64,000 bases of DNA, taken from the NCBI GenBank assembly GCA_040183005.1, contig JAMPIW010000007.1:862188-926187 (forward strand), written 5' to 3'. Position 1 is the stretch's first letter. Every line of letters begins with the position of its first letter. The notes under the pieces are model-generated. The model was given only the letters and a program-made list of their open reading frames with translations. It did no database searches and was not told the origin of the DNA. This stretch comes from Gammaproteobacteria bacterium. Its GTDB lineage: Bacteria; Pseudomonadota; Gammaproteobacteria; Ga0077554; Ga007554. The position numbers and the translations under genes are program-made. This document shows, piece after piece, positions 62,951 to 64,000 of the stretch.

Positions 62951-63842
62951 CAGGTGCGCCGAACAGATATTCGAATACATACTTCCCCATGCCGCGGCGC
63001 ATGCCGCGCCGGAAAGAATGGCCGCAGCGCGGAAGGATGTGCATAACATAGCGGGTATCCAGCCCTCGATCATGTGCGGCGGCGGTCATGGCCTCGGCCC
63101 AGCGCTGGGCGCGTGCCAGCCGGTTACGCCCTTGTTGTTCTGCCAGGCGTGGCGCCTTGTTGAGCGCGCTGCCTGCCTTGATGTCGCGTTCACCCACCAC
63201 CACGCCGCCCGGCACCTTCAGAAAGCGCTCTGGTTCGAGGCGCACATCCGGTAAATCACGTCGCTGTTTTATACCGCGTGGATATTTGAGTGTGGCGTCG
63301 GGGAAGGTATACCATCCCGCCGCGCCGACCATGAATCTTGCCACACGCTCAGGGTAGGCCATGGCGTAGCGGTGCACGAATTGCCCCCCGCCGGAGAATC
63401 CAAACAGGTACACACTGTCGACGGCGGCACCGGTGAGCGTTTGTACTTCGGCGAGTATCTGGTGCAGCGTCTGATCGGCGCGTTTCCCGTGGCCCGCCTT
63501 CCCGAGCTGCTGGTATTTGGCGAAGCGGTTGGCGGAAAATATCGGGGCAACCAACACCACGCCATAGCGTTCGACAAAGGGTGCGAACAGCCGTGCGTGC
63601 TCCTCGGCATTGCGAGAAATACCGTGAACAGTGACGAACACCCGCGCCGTACATGGATGCACAAGTGTCGCGGGAGGAAGGATGCCGTGAGCGACCGCCC
63701 CTACGTTGATCTGAGGTAGATACAGATAGTAGCGCTGGAATGGGTCGTCACGCAGGGTGCAGAGTTGGATGTTGGGTTTCGGGGTCGACGTTGCCGCAAT
63801 TTCAGTAAACGCGGCGGCGGTATTGTTGTGGAGCATGAGCAT
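62937..63842 (-). CDS. Alpha/beta hydrolase (esterase/depolymerase-like)
   Basis: About 301 residues from ATG 63842; the frame opens at a TTG five codons earlier. HGISRNAEEHARLFAPFVER, nucleophile elbow VYLFGFSGGGQFVHRYAM (catalytic Ser) and a C-terminal PRCGHSF with the presumed catalytic His resemble PHB-depolymerase/esterase-like hydrolases. No signal peptide is evident. It overlaps the porin start by 14 bases. Confidence 0.83.
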   Translation of the reverse strand: MLMLHNNTAAAFTEIAATSTPKPNIQLCTLRDDPFQRYYLYLPQINVGAVAHGILPPATLVHPCTARVFVTVHGISRNAEEHARLFAPFVERYGVVLVAPIFSANRFAKYQQLGKAGHGKRADQTLHQILAEVQTLTGAAVDSVYLFGFSGGGQFVHRYAMAYPERVARFMVGAAGWYTFPDATLKYPRGIKQRRDLPDVRLEPERFLKVPGGVVVGERDIKAGSALNKAPRLAEQQGRNRLARAQRWAEAMTAAAHDRGLDTRYVMHILPRCGHSFRRGMRRGMGKYVFEYLFGAPDGER

Positions 63843-63853
63843 GCCTGTGTCGA

Positions 63854-64000
63854 TCAACTGGCTTTTCTGGAACGCACATCGTGGAACAGACTCAAGGTTG
63901 GGCCATCACGATTCAGCAGTTCCCGCGCTGGACCACTGTCGATGAGCCGCCCATCTTGCAGATACCAAATAACATCCGCCTTGGCCGCATATTCCAGGCG
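63854..64000 (-). CDS. ABC transporter ATPase, C-terminal end (partial)
   Basis: The frame entering from the right edge ends with RLEYAAKADVIWYLQDGRLI, DSGPARELL and FHDVRSRKAS. This matches the sequence after the H-loop of ABC ATPases, probably of an exporter with fused membrane domain. The rest lies outside the window. Stop at 63854, 11 bases before the hydrolase start. Confidence 0.75.
   Translation of the reverse strand, partial: RLEYAAKADVIWYLQDGRLIDSGPARELLNRDGPTLSLFHDVRSRKAS

Overview
The window reads as a chromosomal segment of a polarly flagellated gammaproteobacterium. Flagellar gene order (flgBCDEFGHIJKL, fliC-flaG-fliD-fliS-fliT, fleQ, fleSR, fliEFGHIJ), FleQ/FleS/FleR control, sigma-54 and sigma-28 promoter motifs and a FlgM/FlgN pair match the Pseudomonas/Vibrio-type hierarchy. 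The genus cannot be fixed from the sequence. There are no rRNA genes, no CRISPR array and no prophage.

Layout. (a) 1-4.5 kb, minus strand: TonB-dependent receptor, periplasmic ABC-type binding protein and a truncated CHASE8-like/HAMP membrane sensor. The last two are separated by a 471-bp cassette in which a GxxExxY ORF is framed almost exactly by inverted repeats. (b) 4.5-9.2 kb: two divergent citrate-synthase-family paralogues, a RAYT (REP-associated tyrosine transposase) surrounded by many GTAG-headed palindromes, and a thiamine-diphosphate enzyme carrying an in-frame palindromic insert. (c) 9.3-22.2 kb: a chemotaxis operon on the minus strand (STAS, cheY, cheA, cheW, small ORF, globin/PAS receptor, frameshifted cheR, cheD, cheB, membrane receptor-like protein with a CheZ-like motif, then an HsbA/HsbR-like partner-switch pair). 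It is more AT-rich than its surroundings and has a sigma-28 promoter whose -35 box overlaps the fliJ stop codon. (d) 22.2-51.6 kb: the flagellar regulon, with cheV-cheR and divergent flgA, flgMN and ycgR at its right end. (e) 52.4-52.6 kb: tRNA-Ala(CGC) and tRNA-Arg(CCT). (f) 53.2-57.5 kb: a DASS-family transporter, glycerate kinase, DUF3562 and DUF1611-like genes. (g) 57.7-64 kb, minus strand: ABC transporter (cut by the window edge), alpha/beta hydrolase, porin, sensor kinase and FixJ-type regulator. The kinase gene is broken by an IS66-family element (ISBst12-like, 1,711 bp, 8-bp target duplication) and by a second lesion at its H-box.

How it works together. FleQ and the FleS/FleR pair with sigma-54 should drive the basal-body and hook operons (GG-N10-GC motifs upstream of flgB, flgA, fleS and perhaps fliE). 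FliA (encoded elsewhere), held by FlgM, should drive late genes: matching sites lie upstream of fliC, flgKL, flgMN, cheV and the chemotaxis operon. Two PilZ-type proteins (YcgR-like and atypical) and the truncated CHASE8 sensor suggest c-di-GMP input into motility. The chemotaxis operon appears geared to oxygen or redox sensing (globin plus three related PAS units). It contains no cheZ, but the second receptor carries a CheZ-like DxxxQ signature. All functions are assigned by reading motifs and context; no database search was run.
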